64,000 nucleotides of DNA from Anabaena sp. PCC 7108 (GTDB lineage: Bacteria > Cyanobacteriota > Cyanobacteriia > Cyanobacteriales > Nostocaceae), in assembly GCF_000332135.1 (NCBI RefSeq), contig NZ_KB235896.1, positions 2,491,403 through 2,555,402 of the forward strand, written 5' to 3'. The position numbers were made by a program, and so were the translations under genes. The notes under the pieces are model-generated. The model was not told the origin of the DNA. It ran no database searches and saw only the letters and a list, made by a program, of their open reading frames with translations. Positions 46,594 through 57,078 of the stretch are shown here, one piece after another; positions within the stretch are counted from its first letter, which is position 1, and every line of letters begins with the position of its first letter.

Positions 46594-47799
46594 ATGCAAG
46601 GAAATTTAAACGAGATTGATATTTGCAGTATCTTACAACTAATCGAGCTAGGACAACGAACTGGGCAGTTGTGGGTAGAAGCTCATAGTTCTTACCAAAG
46701 TCATAAACTGAGTGAAGAAAGCGGTTCCCAGCATTTTCCTGCGTGGGAAAGTAAACCACAGTCTTGGTTTGTATTTTTCTTAAACGGTCAAATAGTTTAT
46801 TGTCAAGCTGGGGAAAGTAGTTTATCTCGGATTGATGATTATTTACGTCATTATCGAATCGATAAGCGACTTAATCAAAAGCAACTTGCTACCTTAGAAT
46901 CCACAAATTCACCTGAGTATGCCTACCTTTGGGCGCTCTTGGAACATAATATTATCACCCCAAAAGTAGCAAGGAATATCATTCATGGCTTAGTGCATGA
47001 GACACTGTTTGATCTGCTGAGTTTACACCAAGGTAGTTTTATTTTTGATTTAGGGACAGCACTTGTTCCGCAATTAACTAGCTTGGAAATTACTATCTTA
47101 GTCACCAAAATTACGAAGCAGGTACAAGAGTGGAAGCAACTATATCCACATATTCAATCACCAGAACAGTTACCAGTCTTAGCTGACATATCTAAATTGA
47201 GCAACTCACTACCAGCATCAACAGTCAATAAATTACAACATTGGGCAGATGGAAAAACATCCCTCCGTCAGTTGGCTCGCTATCTCAACCGTGATATTTT
47301 AACCGTTGCCAAAGCAATGTATCCTTACGTACAACAAGGCTGGTTGCAATTAGTATATTCAGTTACATCTAAACCTAAGGTTAAAATTGAAACCTGGGAG
47401 CAAGCAGACAAACGTAAAAGACGCATAGTTTGTATTGAAGATGCGATCGCAATCTGCGAAACTGTAGAGTCAATATTGAAACCACAAGGGTATGAAGCGA
47501 TTTCTATCACTAAGCCTTTAGAAGCCCTCAGCCTAGTGTTCCAACTCCAACCAGATTTGATTTTATGCGACATTGCCATGCCGGAGCTAGATGGATATGA
47601 GATTTGTGCCATGCTGAGACATTCCAGAGCATTTCGGCTCGTACCAATTATCATGCTGACGGGAAAAGAAGGCTTTATTGATCGCGTCAGAGCGAGGATG
47701 ATTGGAGCTACAGATTATTTAACAAAGCCATTTGTAGATACTGAATTACTCATGCTTGTAGAAAAATATATCAACATAGATTCTGTTGTGGGAATATAA
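46594..47799 (+). CDS. hmpA: PATAN-domain response regulator HmpA (PatA-like)
   Basis: This 401-aa protein has an N-terminal PATAN/DUF4388 domain (about 1-150; MQGNLNEIDICSILQLIELGQRTGQLWVE, WFVFFLNGQIVYCQAGE). A helical segment (about 195-265) follows, and then a C-terminal receiver domain. The receiver has IVCIEDAIAIC (acidic residues), the phosphoacceptor Asp in LILCDIAMPELDGYE, Thr in IIMLTGKEG and Lys in DYLTKPF. The same layout is found in PatA and in the first gene of N. punctiforme hmp and of Synechocystis pilG-type clusters. It probably acts downstream of HmpE phosphorylation in polarity and pilus control. An AAGGAG precedes the ATG by 14 bases. Confidence 0.9.
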   Translation: MQGNLNEIDICSILQLIELGQRTGQLWVEAHSSYQSHKLSEESGSQHFPAWESKPQSWFVFFLNGQIVYCQAGESSLSRIDDYLRHYRIDKRLNQKQLATLESTNSPEYAYLWALLEHNIITPKVARNIIHGLVHETLFDLLSLHQGSFIFDLGTALVPQLTSLEITILVTKITKQVQEWKQLYPHIQSPEQLPVLADISKLSNSLPASTVNKLQHWADGKTSLRQLARYLNRDILTVAKAMYPYVQQGWLQLVYSVTSKPKVKIETWEQADKRKRRIVCIEDAIAICETVESILKPQGYEAISITKPLEALSLVFQLQPDLILCDIAMPELDGYEICAMLRHSRAFRLVPIIMLTGKEGFIDRVRARMIGATDYLTKPFVDTELLMLVEKYINIDSVVGI

Positions 47800-47993
47800 A
47801 CGGAATACAAGACTTGTGGATTTGCTCAAAGATAGGGTAAAAAATGTTATCACAGAATCAGCTAACCCCAGTAAAACATCCAGACTCAGTAAATTAGTGT
47901 GAAGTAGAATTAAATTATACAAGTAATATTTTGTAAGGGAATCAGGGAATATTCCAGAAAGGAAAGTCTAAATCAGGAGGTAGATAGGCATTT

Positions 47994-48359
47994 ATGAGTA
48001 CAGTTTTGATCGTGGAAGACAGTATCGCCCAAAGGGAGATGATTACAGACCTCCTCAAAGCCAGTGGCTTAAAAGTTACCCATGCTTGTGACGGATTAGA
48101 AGCTTTAGAAGCAATTCAAAGTACACCTCCAGATTTAGTAGTCTTAGATATTGTCATGCCCCGGATGAACGGTTACGAACTTTGTCGGCGATTAAAGTCC
48201 GATCCGAAAACCCAAAATGTCCCTGTAGTCATGTGTTCTTCCAAAGGTGAAGAATTTGATCGATACTGGGGCATGAAACAGGGGGCTGATGCTTATATCG
48301 CTAAACCGTTTCAGCCAACCGAGTTGGTAGGAACAGTCAAACAACTGCTGCGGGGATAA
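47994..48359 (+). CDS. hmpB: CheY-like response regulator HmpB
   Basis: This 121-aa stand-alone receiver has the acidic pair in LIVEDSIAQRE, the phosphoacceptor Asp in LVVLDIVMPRMNGYE, the conserved Ser/Thr in VVMCSSKGEE and the Lys in AYIAKPFQP. It resembles PilH. A consensus AGGAGG lies shortly before the ATG. It is second in the hmp operon, 14 bases before hmpC. It is the likely phosphate acceptor of the HmpE kinase. Confidence 0.92.
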   Translation: MSTVLIVEDSIAQREMITDLLKASGLKVTHACDGLEALEAIQSTPPDLVVLDIVMPRMNGYELCRRLKSDPKTQNVPVVMCSSKGEEFDRYWGMKQGADAYIAKPFQPTELVGTVKQLLRG

Positions 48360-48372
48360 GGATGACAACAAC

Positions 48373-48900
48373 ATGGTTAGCAAACCAGACTTTTTAAGTG
48401 GCAGCGGTCAAGATCAATTTCGCCCGGAATTACAACTAGAAAGTCCCGAAGGTGAGTTACATTTAAGGTTTTACATTTCTGCTGATCAGGAATTTGCATT
48501 ACAAGCAACTGGTATTCGGGAGGTGATTGAACTAAGTCCAGATCGCATCACTCCAATTCCTAATGTTTCTCCATTACTTTTAGGGACTCTAAATTTACGA
48601 GGGCGATTAATTTGGGTGGCAGATTTGGGTCAATTTTTGGGGGAAGGAACGGCATTAAACACTGATAGATCTGAGATACAAGTAATTGCTATTGAAGATC
48701 AAGACATCATAGTAGGCTTAGGAGTAGAAGAAATCTGTGGTATGGACTGGCTTGATGTACAGTATCTGATGCCATCAAATAATGTGCCAGATACAATGGC
48801 TCCTTTTTTGCGTGGTGAATGGTTAGATACTACAAAAAATAAGTATCTGCGATTAATTGATCAAACAGCAATTTTGCGAAGTGCGCGATGGGCAGGATGA
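48373..48900 (+). CDS. hmpC: CheW-like coupling protein HmpC
   Basis: This 175-aa CheW-domain protein has the family segments [51 protein letters not shown] and the late [11 protein letters not shown]. It would link the receptor HmpD to the kinase HmpE. The start is the ATG at 48373, 14 bases after hmpB. Its end lies 16 bases before the preferred hmpD ATG. Confidence 0.92.
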   Translation: MVSKPDFLSGSGQDQFRPELQLESPEGELHLRFYISADQEFALQATGIREVIELSPDRITPIPNVSPLLLGTLNLRGRLIWVADLGQFLGEGTALNTDRSEIQVIAIEDQDIIVGLGVEEICGMDWLDVQYLMPSNNVPDTMAPFLRGEWLDTTKNKYLRLIDQTAILRSARWAG

Positions 48901-48916
48901 AGTCGGGAGGGAGGAC

Positions 48917-51841
48917 ATGGCAATAAATATAAATGATGATAATTCAACATACCAACAGGCAATGACAGCCTACGTACAAGGCAACTATGAAGTTGCTGCT
49001 ACTTTGGTCAGCCAAGTGGTGCAAAATTTTCCAGATGACCCCAACTCTCATTTGTTGCGGGGGCATACCTACTACGTTTTGCAGCAGTACGATATAGCCA
49101 AAGCAGAATATCACAAGGTGTTGGATTTGACAGATGATCAAGAAATTGTTGGTTTTGCCAATAACGGTATTGAAAGTATTAATTCATACTTGCGAACATT
49201 AGAATCTGATCAACTGACAGAAGAGCCGAGTGAGATCAAGAATGCTCACGAAATATCCAATGAACCAGTAACCGGTGAGCTAGAATTGCTAGACTTGGGA
49301 GTTGATGGAGAATTGGATAACACCAGTTTTGATATGGCATCTTTTGGTGATTATCAACCATCTGAGGATGCGCTTGAAGACATATCGGAGAGTAATCCTT
49401 TTAATATCGCTGTCAACAACACAGAATTCAATGCCACACCAAATAACTCAGTAGCATTTGATGATGATCCCTTTGCGCTAGATCAGCAATTTCTAGATCC
49501 AGTAGAAAACAGTGGTGAAGAATCAGGAGCTTTAGAGTTACCTGCTTTTTGGCAAGAAGATAATTCCAGTGTAAATATTGAACAATCATTTGGAAACAGT
49601 CCTTTTACAGACTTTGATCTAAATTCAGAAATTAGTGAAGAGGAGAATAATTCACCTTTTGGACTGAATAATAACTGGCAACCAACACCTGAATTAATCA
49701 GGGAAGAAGATTCACCAGAATTGGAAGAGATGAGTCTGGGAAATTTAGACTTTGCCAATGAGAGTCAGGAAGATATAAATATCGGGGTTGCCGAACAGGA
49801 AATCAACAATAGTTTGACAAATAATGATTTAAGCAACATTGATGAAGATATATCTTTCCAAACCCCAGATAATTGGTTAAATCAGATCCCAGAAGAAACA
49901 AACTCTGCATCAGTTTCTAATTCAAATCATCAAGGCTCATTATCTCTGAACAGTAACCTGGATGGTTATAACCCGCAGGTTAAAGTCAATAGTTATCAAA
50001 ATCTAAATAATTTTGATGATGACAGTTTTGATCCAGAAGCATTTGATCGGGCTTTTGGTTCAGAGAGCTTTGGAGCAGATGAAGATAACAGTAGTATCCT
50101 GAGTGGAGAAAACTCTGCAAACAAAATCGATTTTCTAGACGACTTTGGAGATTTTGGAGACTTTGATGATATTGGTAGTATTCCTAGCTTTGATCTAACA
50201 GGAGATGCTGACTTTGATGATTTAGAGTCTGAATCATCAGAAAACAGGGATGATATGACCAGTAGTTTTACTGACAGTTTATCCGGTAATAGCGCTGTTG
50301 ATCGGGATAGATCAGATGATTTTACAATTACAGGCTCTCAAGATGCAGTTTCAGTATTTACACTGTCAGATGCTCCTAAGCTAGAACCCAACGTCACAGT
50401 TGACCAAGGCTTGTTTGGATTTTTTGAGAATGCCTCACTAGAGAAAAAGCAGTGGTATATTGCTGGAACCGTAGGCTTAACATCAGCAGTGGTAGCAGCT
50501 TTAATCAGCTTTGGAGCTACTTCCTTTTCTCCAAGTTCACAGCGAGAATCAGTCAGGAACACAGGCTGGGCAATGGCTTTAGCGGCCGGATTAGCAGGTG
50601 GAGTGACCGCAGGTTTTATGGGCAATCTCACACTCAAGCAAATTCGGCGTACCACCAAGGATTTGCAAACTCAGTTTGATGCCGTCCGGGAAGGAAATCT
50701 GAATGTTCAAGCCACAGTTTACTCAGAAGACGAATTAGGGTACTTAGCGACCAGTTTCAATGATATGTCGCGGGTAATTTTCACGACAACCAATGAGGCG
50801 CAACGGAAAGCTGTTGAACAAGAAGAAGCCAAAGAAAACCTGCAACGTCAAGTAATTCGTCTCTTAGACGATGTGGAAGGGGCTGCTAGGGGCGATCTAA
50901 CTGTGCAAGCCGAGGTGACAGCCGATGTACTAGGAGCTGTAGCTGATGCCTTTAACCTGACTATTCAAAACCTGCGGGATATTGTCCAACAGGTAAAAGT
51001 AGCCGCACGGGAAGTAACTAAAGGTTCAACCAACTCAGAAACCTTTGCTAGAGCCTTATCCGGTGATGCCTTACGTCAAGCCGAAGAGTTAGCCGTCACC
51101 TTGAATTCCGTACAGGTGATGACCGAATCCATCCAACGGGTAGCAGTAGCGGCAAAAGAAGCAGAAACTGTAGCCCGTGATGCCAGTGCGATCGCTCTTA
51201 AAGGCGGGGAAGCAGTAGAAAATACGGTAGCAGGGATTTTGGAAATTCGGGAGACAGTTGCAGAAACTACCCGTAAAGTCAAACGATTAGCCGAATCTTC
51301 CCAAGAAATTAACTCTATTGTCGCCTTGGTTTCCCAAATTGCTTCTCGTACCAACTTGTTGGCACTCAATGCTAGTATTGAAGCAGCTAGAGCAGGAGAA
51401 GCAGGTCGTGGATTTGCGATTGTAGCAGATGAAGTCCGCCAGTTAGCAGACAAATCTGCCAAGTCCTTAAAAGAAATCGAACAAATAGTCATGCAAATTC
51501 AGAGCGAAACTAGTTCTGTAATGACAGCGATGGAAGAAGGGACACAACAGGTAATTCAAGGGACAAAATTGGCAGAAGAAGCCAAGCGATCGCTCGAAAA
51601 CATCATTGAAGTCGCCAAGCATATTGATACTTTAGTACGTTCAATTACCAGCGACACCGTAGAACAGACGGAAACCTCCCGTGCTGTGGCTCAGGTGATG
51701 CAATCAGTCGAACTTACAGCCCAAGAAACCTCTCAAGAAGCACAGCGAGTTTCCGGCGCACTACAGCACTTGGTGGGCGTATCCCGCGATTTAATCGCCT
51801 CTGTGGAACGCTTCCGAGTGGAAACTATTGAATCTAGGTAA
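48917..51841 (+). CDS. hmpD: Methyl-accepting chemotaxis protein HmpD with TPR and acidic linker
   Basis: From the ATG at 48917, which has the strong GGAGGGAGG just before it, the product is 974 aa; an earlier ATG at 48857 would overlap hmpC. Residues 1-90 form TPR-like helices ([20 protein letters not shown]). Residues about 100-460 are a low-complexity Asp/Glu/Ser/Asn linker ([17 protein letters not shown]). Two membrane helices (about 500-560; [38 protein letters not shown]) precede HAMP-like and signalling parts with the hairpin tip [29 protein letters not shown] split across the coiled coil. No periplasmic sensory domain exists. It is the receptor of the hmp array. Confidence 0.92.
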   Translation: MAININDDNSTYQQAMTAYVQGNYEVAATLVSQVVQNFPDDPNSHLLRGHTYYVLQQYDIAKAEYHKVLDLTDDQEIVGFANNGIESINSYLRTLESDQLTEEPSEIKNAHEISNEPVTGELELLDLGVDGELDNTSFDMASFGDYQPSEDALEDISESNPFNIAVNNTEFNATPNNSVAFDDDPFALDQQFLDPVENSGEESGALELPAFWQEDNSSVNIEQSFGNSPFTDFDLNSEISEEENNSPFGLNNNWQPTPELIREEDSPELEEMSLGNLDFANESQEDINIGVAEQEINNSLTNNDLSNIDEDISFQTPDNWLNQIPEETNSASVSNSNHQGSLSLNSNLDGYNPQVKVNSYQNLNNFDDDSFDPEAFDRAFGSESFGADEDNSSILSGENSANKIDFLDDFGDFGDFDDIGSIPSFDLTGDADFDDLESESSENRDDMTSSFTDSLSGNSAVDRDRSDDFTITGSQDAVSVFTLSDAPKLEPNVTVDQGLFGFFENASLEKKQWYIAGTVGLTSAVVAALISFGATSFSPSSQRESVRNTGWAMALAAGLAGGVTAGFMGNLTLKQIRRTTKDLQTQFDAVREGNLNVQATVYSEDELGYLATSFNDMSRVIFTTTNEAQRKAVEQEEAKENLQRQVIRLLDDVEGAARGDLTVQAEVTADVLGAVADAFNLTIQNLRDIVQQVKVAAREVTKGSTNSETFARALSGDALRQAEELAVTLNSVQVMTESIQRVAVAAKEAETVARDASAIALKGGEAVENTVAGILEIRETVAETTRKVKRLAESSQEINSIVALVSQIASRTNLLALNASIEAARAGEAGRGFAIVADEVRQLADKSAKSLKEIEQIVMQIQSETSSVMTAMEEGTQQVIQGTKLAEEAKRSLENIIEVAKHIDTLVRSITSDTVEQTETSRAVAQVMQSVELTAQETSQEAQRVSGALQHLVGVSRDLIASVERFRVETIESR

Positions 51842-51954
51842 AGGATGAAGTATAAAGTATGAAGTATAATTTATGCTTCAGACTTAATCCTACTCTTAGG
51901 GTTCTCATGTAGAGTACGGGAATTTACGGACTATATCATTCATCCTTTATTCTT

Positions 51955-54900
51955 ATGCAGATGCAGCCGGAACAACAACAGAAAATTTTGGGTTATTTTA
52001 TCGAAGAAGCTAGAGAACACCTGAATACTATCGAACAGGGGTTACTGAAGCTCCAAGATACCCTGAACGACCCAGAAATGATCAACGAAGTCTTCCGGGC
52101 TGCTCACTCCATCAAAGGAGGGGCGGCCATGCTAGGGTTGAGCAGTATCCAGCATACCTCTCATCGCTTAGAAGATTATTTTAAAATTCTTAAAGAACAT
52201 TCAATTAAAGTTGACCAAAAGTTAGAGTCACTGTTTCTTGGTGTTTCTGATACATTAAAAGCTTTGTTAGACCATCTTGGTAGTCCCTTTGGTCTTTCAG
52301 AAGAAACGGCGAATACTTTGATGTCAGAAACTGAGCCAGTCTTTGAATGGCTGAATCAGCATCTACAACTACTGGTACAATCGGAGGGTCGTACAGCCCC
52401 AATCGCTGAACACCCAACATTAATCCAGATGTATCCTGTTGCGATTGCTGCTACACCTAGCAAATTGTCAGAACAGGCTCCTGTATCAGCACCTCAAGTC
52501 CAGAAACCTCCAGTAGCAAACAGTAGAAATGATGATTGGTCAGAGTTTCAAAACCAGGTGTTGCAATCCCTGAGGGAAATGTTGCAACTGTTTAAACAAA
52601 GTACCACACCATCATCACGAGAAAAACTCCAGGAAAGCTGTTACCAGTTGGTGAAACTGGGTGAAAAATTAAATTTGCCCAATTGGTGCAGTTTATCTCA
52701 ATCAGCAGCTAATGCGATCGCTAATCCTGAAAATAGTTATCTGACTTTAGCTAAAATCGTGATTACCGAGATCAAAAAAGCTCAAGAATTAGTAATCCAA
52801 GGAAAAGAGGCTCAAGTAACCACTAGTCCCCAACTAGAAGCACTTGAACTGATTCCAGAACTAGATTTCTTGGAACTAAATTTTGATGCCGTTGATTTCG
52901 GTAATGAACAACCACAAACGGTAACAGAATTTACCATCACTCCAGAAATAAATCCAGAATTTTCGCTGCCAGCAGAAAGCAGCACAATTATACTAGATTC
53001 AACAGAAGAAATAAACAGATTAGCAGAATTAAACGATAGCTTTGTTGATGACTTACCAGAGATTACAACTCATCCAAACCAAACACTCACATCCAATAGT
53101 AATATTATTGAGGGACTGGAAGTAGGCATTGCCGAGTTAAATACTCTAGATGATATATTTCAAGGTGATACTCTCGATTTGGAAATAACCTGGCAACAAG
53201 AAGAAATTCTCAACACTACTATTAATCAATTAGGAATTAGTAGCGATGATTTAGAAGATGAAAATGACGACGATTTACAAGAATTGCTGTCATTAGATGA
53301 TCCTAAAAATAATGACTTTCCTCAAAATCTTGCCAAGATTACAGAAGACCTCAATCAATTATTTGGTGATAACGTTTTTGAAGAAGAGATTTTAGAAACG
53401 CCAAATCAAATCACAGAAAGTAATGATGTTTCCAGTCCAAATATAGACTTTTTCTTAGCGGATTTTACCGACGAAGAATCGGTAGTAACTTCTAACAACA
53501 ATAGTTTATTATTTTCACAGGAAGTAAGTTCAAAAGAACTAGAAACTATTGCCAGCAATGAATTATCTATCATATCATCAAATAGTTTTGATGAATTTTT
53601 ATCAGCAACTACAAATGTAGATTCTGGGGAAGAACTTGATTTTAGTGACACCATAGATTCAGAACTAACTCAATCTCAACCAGAAACCTGGTCTTTTGAG
53701 AATATATTTGATGAAATAGCAGAAAATACAATCCGTCTGACAGATGATGAGGATATATTTGCTTTACCAGAAACAACAGCAGCAGAAATTTCCAACGCGG
53801 AAGAAAATCTGAACAACTTCTGGAATTATGCAGATGTACCACCACAAATTGCGTCTGTATTTGACGAAGATATGGTTAGTGAAGTAGAAGCAAGTATATT
53901 TGTATCTGCCTCCGAAGACAATGTTGGAATTGAAGATTTTGGGTTCACTTTCAACGAAGAAGAACAAGTTGCGGATCTTATATTCACCTCAAATGCAGGG
54001 GATGACTTATTTGATGATTTGGCTTCCGCCCTCAATGTTGATGAAAGTGAATTATCACTACCAGATATGCAGATTTTATCATCAGCAGCAGAGGCGATTG
54101 ATTTCACACCAGAATTTAACAATCAGTCTCTGGAAATATTAGTTGATGAAATAGATATATTTGGGAGTTTTGAGGACAACAGTAGTCAAGAATTACCAGT
54201 TGTATTAGAGGATAAAACAGCAACTCACTCACCAAATATTCAACAAGAAATCACAGATAGCGATACCTCAGAATTCACAGCCCCATTGAATTTACTTGCT
54301 GATTTATCACTAACAGAAACTGATTTACTAGCAACAACAAATCAAGTCGAGTTAATTGCTAATACTCACAGCAATGACTTAGAGGATATTGACTCAGCCC
54401 TAGAGTTTGATTTCTCTGGATTCAGTTTAGAAGACGACGAAAGCACAACAGATACATCAGCAGAACATCAATTGGTGAGTGAGATAGATGTATCTGACTT
54501 GATGATTGAAGAGGAAAATACTGAAGAACTAGAAATAGAAACTACAGCAGTTAATACCAATGAAAATGAGTTATCATTCGCAGATGAATTTGACTTTTTA
54601 GACGCATTACTAGATGATTCATCAGAATGCGCTACCAACTCTGTCTCCATGGCAGACAGAGATTTTGACGCTTTAGCAGTATTACTGGGTACAGACAATG
54701 TTACAGCAGCAGAAATGCCGCAAGAGTCAGTAACATTATCTCCACGAGTCTTTGGCAAATCTTACAATGCTGCGTCAGTCCCAGAAAAGGTTGATGATGA
54801 CTTTGATGAATTAGCCAAACTGCTGGACGAAGCGGATCAAACAATTAATGCACAAGGGAGAGCGCCCAAATCCAACAGCACCAAAGCACAACGTCTGAAT

Positions 54901-56844
54901 ACTCGTCGTGTGACTAGAGAAGAAAGCATGAAGATTCCAGTCAAGCAACTGGATGAAATGAGCAACTTAGTTGGGGAGTTGGTAGTTAATCGCAATACAT
55001 TAGAACAGGATCAGGAACGTCTGCGGCAGTCACTAGATAACTTGCTGATTCAAGTACAACATCTGTCGGATGTAGGAGCGAGGATGCAGGAATTGTACGA
55101 GCGATCGCTATTAGAAGCATCTCTCCTCAGCAGCCGGAGTCGTTCCAAAGGACACAGCAGCGAATCATCCAGAAATTCTCACGATAGAGGTTTTAGTGAG
55201 CTAGAAATGGATCACTTTACCCTTTTCCATACATTGTCCCAAGAGACAATAGAGTTCATTGTTAGAGTCCGTGAATCAGCTAGTGACATTGACTTTGTCA
55301 CCGAAGAAACCGAGCGCGTCGCCCGACAATTCCGCCAAGTCACCACCCAGCTACAAGAAGGACTGACTAGAGCGCGAATGGTACCTTTTGCTCAAGCCAT
55401 AGATCGCTTACGCCGAGGTGTGCGCGATAACGGCATCAAGTGCGGCAAACAAGTAGAGTTGGTGACAGAAGGAGCAGATACATTAATTGATAAGATGATT
55501 TTAGATCATCTGACTGACCCGCTCACTCATATGCTCAATAATGCGATCGCACACGGGATTGAAACTCCAGAAGTACGACAAGCTGCTGGTAAATCACCCG
55601 TAGGTACCATTACCATCTGTGCTTTCCATCAGGGAAACCAAACAGTAATTTCTGTAGGTGACGACGGCGCAGGAATCGATCACGAAAAAGTTAAAATCAA
55701 GGCGATTGAGAAAGGTGAAATTACACCAGAAGAAGCTCAAAGCATGACGCGCCAAGAAACTTATGAACTTTTGTTCCTGCCTAGTTTTAGCACCGCCGAT
55801 GAAATTGATGATATCAAAGGTCGGGGTGTAGGCATGAACGTAGTTGAAAATAACATTAACGAAATTCGTGGCACAGTTACCACTGACTCCAGCCTTGGCA
55901 AAGGAACCACTTTCACCATTCGTCTACCACTCACCCTCAGTATCTGTAAAGCTCTTTGCTGCGTCTCCGACAAATCAAGAATCGCCTTCCCAATGGACGG
56001 AGTAGAAGACACACTAGACATACCAGCGACAGATATTCAGCAAGATTCCGATGGACAATCATTTATTTTTTGGCGGGATACAGTGCTACCATTCCGACCT
56101 CTGAAGGAAATTTTAGCCTTTAATCGCCAGATTAGTCGCGGTAACGTCTACAGCGCCACCAGAGAAGATGACATGGTTTCTGTAGTTGTCGTCCGTTCAG
56201 GAAGCACAATGGTTGCTCTACAGATTGACCAAGTACTAAGTGAACAAGAAATAGTTATTAAGCAATTTGAAGGACCAGCACCCAAACCTAGCGGTGTAGC
56301 TGGTGCTACAGTTCTCGGTGATGGTCGGATTATGCCCATTGCCGACGTTTTGGAAATCATTGATATCTTCCAAGGTAAGATGTCCAAACAAATTGGTGGC
56401 GGTTCTTGGCAACGGAAAACTGCTACTTCTTTCTCTGAACCAATGGAGGCGAAAATTGAGCCAACTGTGCTGATTATTGATGACTCCATTACCGTCCGAG
56501 AGTTGCTCTCTCTAACCTTTAGTAAAGCAGGTTATCGTGTGGAACAGGCGCGTGATGGTCAGGAAGCCTGGGATAAGCTACGTTCTGGACTTCCCTGTGA
56601 TATCGTCTTCTGTGACATCGAAATGCCTCGCTGTGACGGACTGGAATTGCTATCACGCATCCAGAAAGATAGTACTCTTAATCACTTGCCTATTGCCATG
56701 CTTACCTCACGAGGTGCAGACAAACATCGACAAATGGCAGTACAACTCGGTGCCAGTGGCTACTTCACGAAACCATATTTAGAAGAAGCACTTTTAGAAG
56801 CTGCTACACGGATGTTAAAAGGCGAAAAACTCGTTACTGCTTAA
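51955..56844 (+). CDS. hmpE: CheA-like hybrid histidine kinase HmpE
   Basis: This 1629-aa kinase has an HPt domain at residues 1-110 with His51 in AAHSIKGGAAML. A second helical segment (about 195-280) is followed by a very long acidic, low-complexity region (about 300-960, rich in Asp/Glu/Asn/Ser). The dimerisation segment (MKIPVKQLDEMSNLVGELVV) precedes the HATPase (HLTDPLTHMLNNAIAHGIE, VGDDGAGID, GRGVGMNVV, GKGTTFTIRLPL), a CheW-like regulatory domain, and a C-terminal receiver with VLIIDDSITVREL and Asp in IVFCDIEMPRCDG. It closes the hmp operon. The CheA family hands phosphate to receivers HmpA and HmpB and its own receiver. Confidence 0.93.
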   Translation: MQMQPEQQQKILGYFIEEAREHLNTIEQGLLKLQDTLNDPEMINEVFRAAHSIKGGAAMLGLSSIQHTSHRLEDYFKILKEHSIKVDQKLESLFLGVSDTLKALLDHLGSPFGLSEETANTLMSETEPVFEWLNQHLQLLVQSEGRTAPIAEHPTLIQMYPVAIAATPSKLSEQAPVSAPQVQKPPVANSRNDDWSEFQNQVLQSLREMLQLFKQSTTPSSREKLQESCYQLVKLGEKLNLPNWCSLSQSAANAIANPENSYLTLAKIVITEIKKAQELVIQGKEAQVTTSPQLEALELIPELDFLELNFDAVDFGNEQPQTVTEFTITPEINPEFSLPAESSTIILDSTEEINRLAELNDSFVDDLPEITTHPNQTLTSNSNIIEGLEVGIAELNTLDDIFQGDTLDLEITWQQEEILNTTINQLGISSDDLEDENDDDLQELLSLDDPKNNDFPQNLAKITEDLNQLFGDNVFEEEILETPNQITESNDVSSPNIDFFLADFTDEESVVTSNNNSLLFSQEVSSKELETIASNELSIISSNSFDEFLSATTNVDSGEELDFSDTIDSELTQSQPETWSFENIFDEIAENTIRLTDDEDIFALPETTAAEISNAEENLNNFWNYADVPPQIASVFDEDMVSEVEASIFVSASEDNVGIEDFGFTFNEEEQVADLIFTSNAGDDLFDDLASALNVDESELSLPDMQILSSAAEAIDFTPEFNNQSLEILVDEIDIFGSFEDNSSQELPVVLEDKTATHSPNIQQEITDSDTSEFTAPLNLLADLSLTETDLLATTNQVELIANTHSNDLEDIDSALEFDFSGFSLEDDESTTDTSAEHQLVSEIDVSDLMIEEENTEELEIETTAVNTNENELSFADEFDFLDALLDDSSECATNSVSMADRDFDALAVLLGTDNVTAAEMPQESVTLSPRVFGKSYNAASVPEKVDDDFDELAKLLDEADQTINAQGRAPKSNSTKAQRLNTRRVTREESMKIPVKQLDEMSNLVGELVVNRNTLEQDQERLRQSLDNLLIQVQHLSDVGARMQELYERSLLEASLLSSRSRSKGHSSESSRNSHDRGFSELEMDHFTLFHTLSQETIEFIVRVRESASDIDFVTEETERVARQFRQVTTQLQEGLTRARMVPFAQAIDRLRRGVRDNGIKCGKQVELVTEGADTLIDKMILDHLTDPLTHMLNNAIAHGIETPEVRQAAGKSPVGTITICAFHQGNQTVISVGDDGAGIDHEKVKIKAIEKGEITPEEAQSMTRQETYELLFLPSFSTADEIDDIKGRGVGMNVVENNINEIRGTVTTDSSLGKGTTFTIRLPLTLSICKALCCVSDKSRIAFPMDGVEDTLDIPATDIQQDSDGQSFIFWRDTVLPFRPLKEILAFNRQISRGNVYSATREDDMVSVVVVRSGSTMVALQIDQVLSEQEIVIKQFEGPAPKPSGVAGATVLGDGRIMPIADVLEIIDIFQGKMSKQIGGGSWQRKTATSFSEPMEAKIEPTVLIIDDSITVRELLSLTFSKAGYRVEQARDGQEAWDKLRSGLPCDIVFCDIEMPRCDGLELLSRIQKDSTLNHLPIAMLTSRGADKHRQMAVQLGASGYFTKPYLEEALLEAATRMLKGEKLVTA

Positions 56845-57078
56845 TTGGAGTGATATCGTGTTCGGCATATTGAATTTTCATCCCTATGTCTAAGTAGGAC
56901 GGTGTAAATAATTAAAAGTTTGTAGTGAGGAATTGAGTCCGCAAATAAGGGCTAAAGCCCTGACTACGAACTGAATTATAATAATTTTACATTACTTAAC
57001 ATGGTTTGATTTAATTCCGTCAGGTTACTCATTACCAATCAGATAATAGGATATGTACAAGCTTATCTATCCATAACC

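Noticed and set aside
53406-54758. Several antisense frames opposite hmpE
   Set aside because: Serine-rich antisense frames are expected opposite the acidic Asp/Glu/Ser codon-biased linker; no own signals.
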